64,000 nt of DNA from NCBI RefSeq assembly GCF_902168435.1, contig NZ_LR656170.1, forward strand, positions 202,720 to 266,719, read 5' to 3'. Positions 27,854-37,095 of the stretch are shown piece by piece; position 1 is the stretch's first letter; each line of letters begins with the position of its first letter. This stretch comes from Bacillus marasmi (GTDB lineage Bacteria > Bacillota > Bacilli > Bacillales > Cytobacillaceae). The notes below the pieces were generated by a model. The model searched no databases. It worked only from the letters and a program-made list of their open reading frames with translations, and was not told where the DNA came from. A program made the position numbers and the translations under genes.

Positions 27854-30142
27854 ATGCAGTGGGCAATTTTTATCGTATTATCGATTATCTTTTTCATAAC
27901 ACCTTATCAAAAGGGTCTTTATTTTTCTTATAATCTATATTCGACAGGAATTATCCTTTCGATTCTGTTTATCCTAGTAGCATTACTACCTTTTATCAAA
28001 AAAGATAACGATCAAACTAAAGGATTGGTTGTGTTTTTACTACCCTTAGCTTTGCTCATTTCACTCCCTTTTGCAGCAAGCCCAAAAGGTGCATGGGATA
28101 CATTGATTAAATGGATATTTTATGCTGAATTTTTCTATTTGCTGTTGTGGGTATCTCTCATACCTGCAATCAAAAAATTAATGCCTCTTCTATTCCAACT
28201 AAATGGTATGGCATTATCTGTATTCATGATGTTAAATTTTTACGGTGTGCTTGATTATCGAGCAGCAATATTAAATGACCGCTTCGCAGGTGTTTTTCAA
28301 TATCCTAATACATTCGGAATGATTATGGCACTGTTTTTAATGTTTGCCATCATTCAATTATCATCTAAGAACCAAGGTACGCGAGATACTCTTTTGTACT
28401 CTGCATCTCTAGTTTGTTATACAGTTTGCTTTATTATGTCATTTTCCCGCGGGATGATGCTAATGCTTCCATTTGTTTGGCTTGTAGGGCTTTTAATGCT
28501 CCCTGCACTTAATCAATTAAAATATTTATTTATTACTTTCATAACCTTTGGAAGTTCATTGATTGTATATCAAGCAATCGAAGCTGATAAGCTTTCCAAT
28601 AGTAGTTATCCAGGTTTAACGATACTAGTTGTGATGACATTCTTATTAATGGGATTAATCTTCCTTCTTGAAAAACTAATTACAACAAACTCTTCAAAAT
28701 TTGAGACTGGTAAAATTCGGGGCTTCCTTGATTGGAAATTCTCAAGTTTGATTTTACCCGTAATGATTATGATTTCGCTGTTCTTAGCCTTTCTTGATCT
28801 CACGAATGAGGGGATACTTTTCCGTAGTATTCCAGAAAAGTTACAAGAGCGGATTTCCGGGATTAACCTTAATGCAGCAACAGCACAGGAACGAATTTAC
28901 CTATATGAAGATGCGTTAGAGATGAGTAAAGATTCACCAATTATCGGTTTCGGAGGAGGAGGCTGGGCAGCGCTTTATAAGGAATATCAGCAAATTCCTT
29001 ATCAATCAAATAAAATCCATAATGGATATTTGGAATGGCTCATCGACAGCGGTTGGCTTGGTTTTGTAACATTCTTAGGTGTTCTCTCCTATCTGATTTA
29101 TCTTGTATACAAATCTAAACAAACCGAGCAAGGTTCGACCATACATATAGCTGTTATTACATCTTTCATAGCAGCCGCTTCACACAGTATTCTTGATTTC
29201 AACTTTTCATTTGGAACAGTAATGTTAATTTTATTTTGGTTATTAGCAATGGGAATTTCTGTTGAACAAGCCCGTATCGATATTAAATCCCTCGAAAAAA
29301 ATAGATTAAAAATAAACGCATTAAAGCTAGTAACGGTTATCGTAGTTTTAGTCTCTGCCACCACAATGGTAAAATCATACACTTATCAAAACGCAAGACA
29401 AACTCCTGCAGCCAAAGCAGCAGGTAGCACTTTTTTTGAAAATGAAGCTGCCTTCTTAAAGACCATTAATAAGGACCCAGATAATATCAATCAATATATT
29501 CAATTAAGCAATCTTTATTTAAGCGAAACGATACTAAATAAAACAACTCAAAATAACATTGTGAAACTTATTAATAAAATGATTTCTGTGGAATCGAATA
29601 ATCCAACCGTCCTACAAAAATCAGCTCAATTATCAGCTAAACTCGGTGACAATAAAAACGCACTTAAATACTATAATCAGGCTTTAAAGATTGATCATTT
29701 TAATACAAAGCTTTATGAGGACAGTATAAAGTGGAAAATCAAATCTGCTCTAAAATACAAAAAAAATAACAAACAAAATCTTTCTACTGAACTAACAGAG
29801 TCTGCTTTAAGTGATTATAAACAACTATTGTATTGGAATGATAAATTCAGCAAGAGCAACCTAAAGGAAGAATTTAACGGACGGAATTTCCACATAAGCA
29901 ATGAGGTTTTCTACTATTCTTCACTTGCGTATTTCTTAATGGAGGACTATGAAACTGCGATTGAACTCACTAGCCAAGTTAATACTGAGCATAAGCTTTA
30001 CCTAAACGCTGTTGCATTAAAAATCATTTGTTTAGAAAAAAATGGGGATACTATAGAGTCCAATGAATTATTTTCAAATACTATTAAAATCAACAAGAAT
30101 TTAAATGATAAAGTTGCCAAATTTATAAATATTTTATATTAG
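27854..30142 (+). CDS. O-antigen-ligase-like membrane protein with C-terminal TPR region
   Basis: The 762-residue protein begins with about 12 helices over residues 1-480, including FAGVFQYPNTFGMIMALFLM and a GFGGGGWAALYKEYQ loop. These are typical of the Wzy/WaaL O-antigen ligase superfamily. An extracellular or cytosolic tail of about 270 residues follows. It contains TPR-like helices (NNPTVLQKSAQLSAKLGDNKNALKYYNQALK is the clearest pair). AGGAGAGA precedes the ATG. Genes of this type often attach glycans to proteins or wall. The close link to a PBP-like protein suggests a shared extracellular assembly. Acceptor is unknown. Confidence 0.82.
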   Translation: MQWAIFIVLSIIFFITPYQKGLYFSYNLYSTGIILSILFILVALLPFIKKDNDQTKGLVVFLLPLALLISLPFAASPKGAWDTLIKWIFYAEFFYLLLWVSLIPAIKKLMPLLFQLNGMALSVFMMLNFYGVLDYRAAILNDRFAGVFQYPNTFGMIMALFLMFAIIQLSSKNQGTRDTLLYSASLVCYTVCFIMSFSRGMMLMLPFVWLVGLLMLPALNQLKYLFITFITFGSSLIVYQAIEADKLSNSSYPGLTILVVMTFLLMGLIFLLEKLITTNSSKFETGKIRGFLDWKFSSLILPVMIMISLFLAFLDLTNEGILFRSIPEKLQERISGINLNAATAQERIYLYEDALEMSKDSPIIGFGGGGWAALYKEYQQIPYQSNKIHNGYLEWLIDSGWLGFVTFLGVLSYLIYLVYKSKQTEQGSTIHIAVITSFIAAASHSILDFNFSFGTVMLILFWLLAMGISVEQARIDIKSLEKNRLKINALKLVTVIVVLVSATTMVKSYTYQNARQTPAAKAAGSTFFENEAAFLKTINKDPDNINQYIQLSNLYLSETILNKTTQNNIVKLINKMISVESNNPTVLQKSAQLSAKLGDNKNALKYYNQALKIDHFNTKLYEDSIKWKIKSALKYKKNNKQNLSTELTESALSDYKQLLYWNDKFSKSNLKEEFNGRNFHISNEVFYYSSLAYFLMEDYETAIELTSQVNTEHKLYLNAVALKIICLEKNGDTIESNELFSNTIKINKNLNDKVAKFINILY

Positions 30143-30155
30143 TGGAATTTTCTAC

Positions 30156-30184
30156 TAGACACATAGGACTTTAGTCTGTATAGT
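30156..30184 (+). promoter_or_regulatory. Sigma-A promoter of the LPNTA surface protein gene
   Basis: TAGACA (30156-30161) and TATAGT (30179-30184) are exactly 17 bp apart, each one mismatch from consensus. The leader to the ATG is about 75 nt. Confidence 0.65.
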
Positions 30185-30221
30185 AATTTTATGGAAATGT
30201 TATATTTCTATAATTTTATAC

Positions 30222-30263
30222 AGGAGGTGGCAGGGTTTCTTATAACATATAAGAAATCAAAGT
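30222..30263 (+). promoter_or_regulatory. Strong Shine-Dalgarno separated from its start by a perfect hairpin
   Basis: AGGAGGTGG (30222-30230) lies 33 nt before the ATG at 30264. In between is a perfect 9-bp stem TTTCTTATA / TATAAGAAA (30236-30256) with an ACA loop. Folding of the stem would shorten the gap to about 15 nt. No better RBS lies directly before the ATG. Confidence 0.5.
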
Positions 30264-31460
30264 ATGAAGAAGAGAATATCATTTGTAAGTGGACTTACCG
30301 CATTAGTATTTTTCTTATTAACCTTTACTTCAAGTGCCTTTGCTGCAGAAGTAACAACAGAACTAGATTCTATCAGTTCTCCTGAAACTCAAGAAATCTT
30401 AACAACCGCTGCAGGTGAGACTAATCAACTGACAGGTGTTGAAGAAGATACTGAGGTTTCAATTGATTCACTTGTAGAAGGTGAACAGGATTCCCCAGCA
30501 GACATAGACCCATCATTAATTACAGACATTGAAGATGTATATGAAAGTACATACGGAAATGTATATGATGATGTTTATGAAGATGTCTATGAAAATGTTT
30601 ACAATGATGTTTATGAAGATGTTTACGATGATGTTTATGAAGATGTTTACGATGGTGAGTATGATATCGAAGATGAATACTATAATTCCTACTATGATGC
30701 ATTCGAAAATGCTGGTGCAGATGTTTATGGATACGGAATTGACTTAAGCGAAGCAGAAAATGGTACGATCACATTTGATGCTACAGACTCTCCAAATAGC
30801 AATCAAGTATTCTATATTTTTAATTCATTATCAGAAGAAGAAATTACTAATATTCCAGCAGGATTAATCATTAACTCAAAGGTGAAAAATTTAGAAATTT
30901 CTTTACCATCGGATATTTTACAAGGTTACTATTATGAATTATCCATTTTTAAGGATAAAGCTTCATACGATGGTGCATTGAGCGACGTATTTGATCTCTT
31001 CTTGTATAATATGCCAGAAGGCGAATTAATTAGTCAGTTCGATAAAGCAATCACACTTAAGTTTAAGATTGACCCAGCAAAAGTTAAAAATTGGGATGAT
31101 GTAAAGCTTGTTTATATTAACACAAAAGGTGAAAAGGCTGAATTTATCAAACCAAAGAGCTTCGATAAAGTTACTGGGGAACTTATTTTTGAAGTGACTC
31201 ACTTCAGTAAATATGGAGTTTTTGAAATAGCAAGCGCTGGTTCAAATAATAACGGAGGTGGCACTACAACCACACCGACTCCTACGACTGGAACAACGGT
31301 TACTCCTGGAACAACTACAACTGGAACAACTACAGCTGGAACAGGTAGTCCACTACCAAATACTGCCACTGATTCCTATAATATGTTAATCGCTGGTTTG
31401 GCATTTATTGCTGTAGGTGGAGTTTTCTTAGCATTAAGAAAAAAACCTAATTTTCAATAG
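30264..31460 (+). CDS. LPNTA-anchored surface protein with acidic Tyr-rich tetrapeptide repeats
   Basis: The 398-residue protein has a signal peptide (ending SSAFAAE, cut about residue 28). It continues with an acidic stretch and then about ten units of xVY[DEN] at residues 90-130 (DVYEDVYENVYNDVY and so on). A globular part follows at about 145-325, then a Thr/Gly/Pro linker rich in TTTT and PTPTTG. The C-terminus has LPNTA, a hydrophobic segment and RKK, a sortase sorting signal. In Bacillus, LPNTA-type signals are used by class D sortases such as B. anthracis SrtC. It is monocistronic between the ligase-TPR gene and a terminator. Function is unknown; the repeat region could bind metal or self-associate. 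Confidence 0.85.
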   Translation: MKKRISFVSGLTALVFFLLTFTSSAFAAEVTTELDSISSPETQEILTTAAGETNQLTGVEEDTEVSIDSLVEGEQDSPADIDPSLITDIEDVYESTYGNVYDDVYEDVYENVYNDVYEDVYDDVYEDVYDGEYDIEDEYYNSYYDAFENAGADVYGYGIDLSEAENGTITFDATDSPNSNQVFYIFNSLSEEEITNIPAGLIINSKVKNLEISLPSDILQGYYYELSIFKDKASYDGALSDVFDLFLYNMPEGELISQFDKAITLKFKIDPAKVKNWDDVKLVYINTKGEKAEFIKPKSFDKVTGELIFEVTHFSKYGVFEIASAGSNNNGGGTTTTPTPTTGTTVTPGTTTTGTTTAGTGSPLPNTATDSYNMLIAGLAFIAVGGVFLALRKKPNFQ

Positions 31461-31473
31461 GTCACTAACATAG

Positions 31474-31509
31474 AAAAAACCTCTTCACCATTGAGTGAGG
31501 AGGTTTTTT
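31474..31509. terminator. Bidirectional terminator between convergent surface protein genes
   Basis: AAAAAACCTCTTCAC pairs with GTGAGGAGGTTTTTT (one G-T pair) around a six-base loop. The core resembles the terminators at 34285 and 37047. Confidence 0.9.
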
Positions 31510-31538
31510 CCATTTTCGATTCATTTCCTTGCTTTGTT

Positions 31539-34151
31539 TTATTTTCCTTCTTTTCGTTTAAATACTAAACGAGTAAAACCAATCGCAATCAAAACTAAGC
31601 CCGCTAATAAGATGTTAAAGTTATTAGTTGCAGTGTTTGGTAATAAGTTTGCAATTATTTTTGCTGCAGTATTCACAGGTGGTGTAGTCACCGTTGCTTC
31701 ATTCACCTGAGTAGTTGGTGGTGTTGTCGTTGGTGTTGGCTTTGGCGTATCAGTACCGTCACCAGGTGTAGCTGTAACTGGTTTTGGCAATATGACAAGG
31801 GTTTGAGGTATATTGCCGAGTTCACCGTCATTGAGTAGGTCGCGTTTATTTCCAACATTATCAAAGACTGTCAAGTTAACAAAGAACAAGCCAGTTGGAC
31901 TATCAGTCGGAATGAGCCAATCTGTTTCCCAAACACCTAATACTGAATTAAACGTTAGTGGTAATGATTTAGCCACAGCAATGTTCTCACTTGAACCATC
32001 ATAATAATTCTTCATGTCTAAAATATTGATTAAAGAAATCGTGGCTGAATGGATACCCGTTCCCTCATCAACCAATCTAGTTTCGAAATGGGCAACCTCA
32101 CCTTGATACATCGTTGCTGGTGGATATTTTACAAAATCAATATATGGTGGTAAATAATCGTCTAAATTGTAAATTTCTACAACTTCACGATTTGACTCAG
32201 AAACGTTACCAGCATTATCGATTGCATAAACATAGACTACAACATATACATCATTTTCCTTGATTGAATAGTTCCCTTCATATCTACCAGTAGCAGGATT
32301 AAGATTTAATTCGATATCCTCCCATTTATCTGCAGAATTATAATAAATTCTTGCCATAACAGAATGGATACCTGAAGAATAACCACCAGGATTTTCGTCA
32401 GTAACCTTGGCATTAATTTTCATAACATCGCCAAACTTTACAGGATCACCAATCACATCAAAATCTAGTATTTCCGGTGCGAGCCAGTCAGTATCTGGGT
32501 TTTCCAGTTCAAATTGAGTGCCATAATATGTTTCAATATTTCCGTTGTTGTCTTCTGCAGTTATTATAACTGAATAATATCCTGCCGGATCAGCCACTGT
32601 CAGATCAACGCTTCCAACATATCTTCCAGATTTAGAATCATATTCTAATTGAGTAGTATAGTATTTATAGTCACCATCCCAGGTTTCTTGGCTTTTCAGG
32701 GCAAAACCTTTTCCACCACCACCATAAGAATAGGAAACTTCAGCGGTTACCGTTTTAACACCACTCTTATCGTCAACAACTGTAGCAACGATTGGAATAT
32801 TTACAGTGCCTATTTCCTCATTAACCAGGAATGTGGCTTCATACTCAGGTGAGTTAACTGCCTTTAGTTCAGGAGCAACCACATCACCATGCGGATTTTC
32901 AACTACAAAATAACGATTTTCTTCATAAAAATATTGATTAGTGGTATTGCCTGCACGGTCAGCCACAGACATATAGTAATAAACCTCAGTTCCATCTGGA
33001 ACATTTCCAGGGACGTTATATGTACCTACCCATTTTCCTGTTGTTGCGTCATAGCTTAATGGAATTGAAGCACTTTCCTCGTAATATCTAATCGCTTCAT
33101 AATCCCTTGACTCGAAGTCTAGTAGCAACAGGGCATAGACGATATCAGATTGATTATTGACATCCTTAACTGTCGCAGAAAAACTCACTGCCTGTCCAGC
33201 TTTTACAGGATTAGGACTGGCAATTAACTCAATTGCTTGTGGAGCTGTAGAGTCACCTGTATTTAGTACATTAAACGCAAATTGAATATCTTTATATGTA
33301 TAATCATATTCTGAATGGTCTTGATCTCCTGGATAATCGTTATAAACTTCCCAAGAATATCTCGCAGCTATTTCAGCTCTCCAGTAACCAGGTTTCCAAG
33401 TTTCTTGTACGATGAGGAAGCCAACCCACTGTTGATCATCAGCATCATATCTTAATCTAATATTTTGTCCACTATTAAAGTCCCAAGAATTTTGATTTGG
33501 AGCCCACAGCCTAGCCACGACTTCTTCAACAGTTTCTTCGATTGCGTTACCATCTTTCATTTTCACTGTTACCGTTACCGTATCGCCAACCTTTGCATCG
33601 CGAGGGCTAAAGGTAATGTCCCCAACTTCCGGCCAAGTTTGTTCTACCTTCGTCTCAACTTCTGTCTTAGTGGCAGGAGCCGGTTCAGGAGTAACGGCAG
33701 GGGTAACAGGTAAAGCTTGTTCTTTTTCTGGAAGACTAGGAGTATCAGCTGCGTCTGTATTTTCAACAGCTCGCTCCTCCAGTTCTTTTATTGCAGAAGC
33801 TTCAGAATCTAATACTGTTGCAGGGTCTACTTCTGTTTCAAAATCCTCTGCCTCTGTTGCCTCAATTTCTTCGACTGATTCAGACTCTTCTCCATCTTCA
33901 GGTTCAATTCCTGTTGTGGTTTCATCCTTAGATTCGAGTTCGGAATCTATTTCGGATTCGGATTCGGGCTCTGATTCAGTCTCAGATTGTGTGGCATCCA
34001 TTACCACTTGCTCTATACTATCTAATAATGGAATCGCTGTTTCGTCAGCATTGGCAAGATTTGCAATTAAGCCGTTCGGCATTACAATCAAGAGACACAA
34101 TATGCCTAACATGATATATTTACTTATTTTCTTGAATGGCTTTTTGTGCAT
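31539..34151 (-). CDS. LPNTA-anchored surface protein with Ig-like modules
   Basis: The 870-residue protein has a signal peptide (basic start, hydrophobic 13-30, LANADE). A very acidic Glu/Ser/Asp-rich segment follows at about 55-130. About five beta-rich modules come next, with motifs such as SPNPVKAGQAVSFSA, DGTEVYYYMSVADRAGNTT and VYAIDNAGNVS. They look like bacterial Ig-like/FN3-like domains. A Thr/Pro linker leads to LPNTA, a membrane segment and FKRKEGK. GGAGGG precedes the ATG. It is clearly paralogous to the next protein. It is probably a wall-anchored adhesin or stalk; no ligand can be inferred. Confidence 0.85.
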   Translation of the reverse strand: MHKKPFKKISKYIMLGILCLLIVMPNGLIANLANADETAIPLLDSIEQVVMDATQSETESEPESESEIDSELESKDETTTGIEPEDGEESESVEEIEATEAEDFETEVDPATVLDSEASAIKELEERAVENTDAADTPSLPEKEQALPVTPAVTPEPAPATKTEVETKVEQTWPEVGDITFSPRDAKVGDTVTVTVKMKDGNAIEETVEEVVARLWAPNQNSWDFNSGQNIRLRYDADDQQWVGFLIVQETWKPGYWRAEIAARYSWEVYNDYPGDQDHSEYDYTYKDIQFAFNVLNTGDSTAPQAIELIASPNPVKAGQAVSFSATVKDVNNQSDIVYALLLLDFESRDYEAIRYYEESASIPLSYDATTGKWVGTYNVPGNVPDGTEVYYYMSVADRAGNTTNQYFYEENRYFVVENPHGDVVAPELKAVNSPEYEATFLVNEEIGTVNIPIVATVVDDKSGVKTVTAEVSYSYGGGGKGFALKSQETWDGDYKYYTTQLEYDSKSGRYVGSVDLTVADPAGYYSVIITAEDNNGNIETYYGTQFELENPDTDWLAPEILDFDVIGDPVKFGDVMKINAKVTDENPGGYSSGIHSVMARIYYNSADKWEDIELNLNPATGRYEGNYSIKENDVYVVVYVYAIDNAGNVSESNREVVEIYNLDDYLPPYIDFVKYPPATMYQGEVAHFETRLVDEGTGIHSATISLINILDMKNYYDGSSENIAVAKSLPLTFNSVLGVWETDWLIPTDSPTGLFFVNLTVFDNVGNKRDLLNDGELGNIPQTLVILPKPVTATPGDGTDTPKPTPTTTPPTTQVNEATVTTPPVNTAAKIIANLLPNTATNNFNILLAGLVLIAIGFTRLVFKRKEGK

Positions 34152-34284
34152 AAAAAAATTCCCTCCTTCTTATAAAATAGGTATATTAAACTAGGAGTTT
34201 TATCCTATATTATTATAATATTATATAACCATAATTTTCTAGTTTAAATATTACATGTTATCGAACTATCCGAAAAATCAATAA

Positions 34285-34328
34285 ATATAAAACCCTCTTC
34301 ACAAAGTAAGGTGAAGAGGGTTTTATAT
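34285..34328 (-). terminator. Terminator of the 778-residue surface protein gene
   Basis: A perfect 18-bp stem, ATATAAAACCCTCTTCAC and its complement, encloses an 8-nt loop. It lies 13 bp after the stop at 34342. Confidence 0.9.
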
Positions 34329-34341
34329 TACTGTTAATGCA

Positions 34342-36678
34342 TTATTTTTCTACTTTTCTTCTGAATACAAGTCGACCTCCACCAATCACAACCAATGCTA
34401 AGCCTGCGAATAGGAGATTGAAATAATTAGTCGCTGTGTCAGGTAATTCGGTAGCTGTTTTAGTTGGTGTGGTTACTGGAATTACCACTGGTTTGGTTGG
34501 ATTATCCACTGGTGTTGGGTTTGGTGGTGGCTTAACTGTTCCATCGTCATCCGGTTGTTTTTCAATGGCTGGTAAAATGACCATTGTTTGCGGATAATCA
34601 TCGAATAGCCAATCAAATACATAATTGGTCATGTTTCCAACATTATCGATTGCGTAAACATTAATCGCAAACAAACCTGTAGGTCCAGCCAACGGTAATA
34701 GGTAATCAGCTTCCCAAACGCCTTTTGTTTCGTTATATTTTAGGTCTAGTGAGATATCAGCGAAATCATCATTAAAAAATGTCTCTTCCTCATCAAAATA
34801 GTTCAGTTTATAGATTTTGGTTAAAGTTACTTTCGCTAGTTTAATACCGGATGAATCAAAAATGTTTGTTTCAAAATGGAAATTTTCCCCGAGACACATT
34901 GTTGGTGCTGGATATTTTATTCCATTAATCGTTGGTCCATAACGATCATTCATTTGAGTTACCCATGCAGGATTGTATCCAAAGTCTCCACGATTTCTGT
35001 TATCATTTCCAGCATTGTCTACAGCAGTAATTTCTACTGTAAAACCATTTGAATCATATAGATTCAATGTATAGAGGGATTCCCATTTACCTGAAGTAGC
35101 ATTATACGTAAATGTTAACAAATCCTGACCACCGTTATAAAAATGAACAACTCCTGTAACATTTTTAATTCCTGAACTATTATCTCCATCATCAACCTTA
35201 GCGGAAATTAATAGTTTATCGCCCACCTTTGCTGTTTCAGTTACAGTCCCGATGCTGATATCACTTACAACAGGGCTATAGTTATCTGAGTCAGGATTTT
35301 CCAAGTAAAATGTATCTCCATATTCATAATCAAGTGTACTACCATTGTTATACTCAGCAATTACATAAATTGAGTAATTACCTTCTCTATCAAGATCGGT
35401 TAGCTTAATACTTCCTACCCACATATCATTTTCTAAACTAAGATTAGTGTAGTGAATGTCCTCATCCAAAACCACTGCAACAGATTTTACTCCAGTTGCG
35501 TTGTCTTTAACCTTTACATAAACATTTACTGTTGCATCGGTATCCCTATCAACATAATATTCATTAGTATCTAATCTGACTTCAACCCAGTCTTCAGTAT
35601 CATTTTCATTGGATACATAAAAATATCGATCTCTGTCATTGTCATAATTTTCATTATCTATAATGTTTCCAGCTTTATCTGCAATAACGGTTGAGTAGTA
35701 AATTTTAGTTTCATCAGGAATATTTGCTGGGACATTGTAGGTGCCAACCCAATCATCCTTAGCTGAGTCATATTGTAATACAATAAATACTTCATCATCA
35801 TATTCAACATAGTCTAATGATCTATATTCATCATAACCATAGTAATCTAGCATTAAATGGGCATAGACTATTTCTGATTGGCTATTCACATCCTGAAGTT
35901 TTGCTCGGAACTCGACAGGCATTCCAGCTTGAGCTGGATTAGGGGTTACTGTTAGACTTACAAATTGCGGTGGTGTGGAATCTCCTTCATTTAAAACATT
36001 AAAGGATTGGTAGTCTTCTGTGTATTCCGAATCGTAGCCATTCTCTGTATCCCATTCAAGATATACATAACTGGACCACATACCTGGATTCATTGTTTCT
36101 CTGACAACGAATTGACCAGTAAATTGCTGTTTACTAGCATCATATCTTAAAAATACAGCTAGTTCATCATCGTATCTCCAGTGCAAATCACCAGGTGCAT
36201 ATAACCAAAGACTACTTTCGTCACTTCCCCCTTTTATTTGTTCCGCGTTCTTCATTTTTACTGTAACAGTTACCATATCTCCAACACGTGCATTCATTGG
36301 AGCAAATGTTACAGTGTCAATTTCAGCTTTGGGAACTTCACCTGTAACATCTAGGACAGGATCTTCTAATAGATTTTGTGTCTCTGTTATAGGTGCATTT
36401 TCATTTACCGGCATAGCTTCGTCATTTGGCAATGCGTTTTCAAGTGGTTTTTCCTCCGCTGCTGTAATCCCTTCATCAGCAGGAATCACATCTTCAATCT
36501 CCATTGAGTCAACTGTAGGGGCTATCCCATCGTCGATTTTTAAATCTGCTGATGGAATTAAATCATCTGTTTCAACAAGATTTTCATTAGCTAATACACT
36601 ATTTGGCAATACAATCAAAAAACACAATAAGCTTAGCAAAATGGACTTGCGTAGTTTCCTACGAGCTTTTCTGCGCAT
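34342..36678 (-). CDS. LPDTA-anchored surface protein with Ig-like modules
   Basis: The 778-residue protein is a paralogue of the 870-residue one. It shares the signal peptide style (CFLIVLPNSVLAN), an acidic N-terminal part, and modules with FNVLNEGDSTPPQF, TPNPAQAGMPVEF and ITAVDNAGND. The Thr/Pro linker ends in LPDTA with a FRRKVEK tail. AGAGGG precedes the ATG. The 3' terminator and the upstream terminator of galK share a core. The two paralogues probably arose by tandem duplication and each has its own promoter. Sorting would need a sortase encoded elsewhere, because none is in the window. Confidence 0.85.
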   Translation of the reverse strand: MRRKARRKLRKSILLSLLCFLIVLPNSVLANENLVETDDLIPSADLKIDDGIAPTVDSMEIEDVIPADEGITAAEEKPLENALPNDEAMPVNENAPITETQNLLEDPVLDVTGEVPKAEIDTVTFAPMNARVGDMVTVTVKMKNAEQIKGGSDESSLWLYAPGDLHWRYDDELAVFLRYDASKQQFTGQFVVRETMNPGMWSSYVYLEWDTENGYDSEYTEDYQSFNVLNEGDSTPPQFVSLTVTPNPAQAGMPVEFRAKLQDVNSQSEIVYAHLMLDYYGYDEYRSLDYVEYDDEVFIVLQYDSAKDDWVGTYNVPANIPDETKIYYSTVIADKAGNIIDNENYDNDRDRYFYVSNENDTEDWVEVRLDTNEYYVDRDTDATVNVYVKVKDNATGVKSVAVVLDEDIHYTNLSLENDMWVGSIKLTDLDREGNYSIYVIAEYNNGSTLDYEYGDTFYLENPDSDNYSPVVSDISIGTVTETAKVGDKLLISAKVDDGDNSSGIKNVTGVVHFYNGGQDLLTFTYNATSGKWESLYTLNLYDSNGFTVEITAVDNAGNDNRNRGDFGYNPAWVTQMNDRYGPTINGIKYPAPTMCLGENFHFETNIFDSSGIKLAKVTLTKIYKLNYFDEEETFFNDDFADISLDLKYNETKGVWEADYLLPLAGPTGLFAINVYAIDNVGNMTNYVFDWLFDDYPQTMVILPAIEKQPDDDGTVKPPPNPTPVDNPTKPVVIPVTTPTKTATELPDTATNYFNLLFAGLALVVIGGGRLVFRRKVEK

Positions 36679-37095
36679 AAAAAATTCCCTCTTTCTTTTA
36701 TAAGCGGGAATTGGGTTGTTACTCTATAAGATTGTAAACTGCTCTGGCCAGTTTCCGTTTATAACAAAATCCCTGAGTCATTTGTCTAACCACGGTATTT
36801 ACAGCCAATCATACGAATTGTATCCATCGGCATCCTCCTTACATGTCAAGAATAAGAAGTCTGTCATATTGGGAGTTCTACTCGATTTCATTATAAGTCT
36901 TTTTTTATTTTATCTCGACTAAATTATTACATATTTTTGAACTATCAGAAGATTATTACAATAATATATCGATATAATATATAGAAATATCTGTTGATTT
37001 GATAATGAACGTTTTCTAAACATAAAATCACAAAGCATCACCGCAAAAAACCCTCTTCACCAACACTGTGAAGAGGGTTTCCGCCATCATATATT
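36679..37095. other. 417-bp intergenic region with a possible short leader ORF
   Basis: On the - strand, AAGGAGG (36834-36840) stands six bases before an ATG that opens a 13-codon frame (36786-36827, MDTIRMIGCKYRG). This is some 100 bp upstream of the surface protein start. The + strand ORF at 36716-36922 looks random. The rest is AT-rich, ending with the galK terminator at 37047. Confidence 0.3.
37047..37081 (-). terminator. Terminator of galK
   Basis: AAACCCTCTTCAC pairs with GTGAAGAGGGTTT around a 7-nt loop and is followed by six T on the - strand, 15 bp after the galK stop. Confidence 0.9.

Noticed and set aside
30520-30747. His-rich and Met-rich ORFs over the tyrosine repeat
   Set aside because: Products of reading the 12-bp repeat in other frames; the xVY[DEN] frame has signal peptide and sorting signal.
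33616-34194. 192-codon serine-rich ORF on the + strand
   Set aside because: It is the antisense of the Glu/Ser/Asp-rich part of the LPNTA protein gene; low-complexity codons on the real strand keep this frame open. No RBS or domain.
36716-36922. 68-codon + ORF between surface protein gene and galK
   Set aside because: No RBS, no recognisable domain and it runs antisense to the probable leader of the - strand gene.
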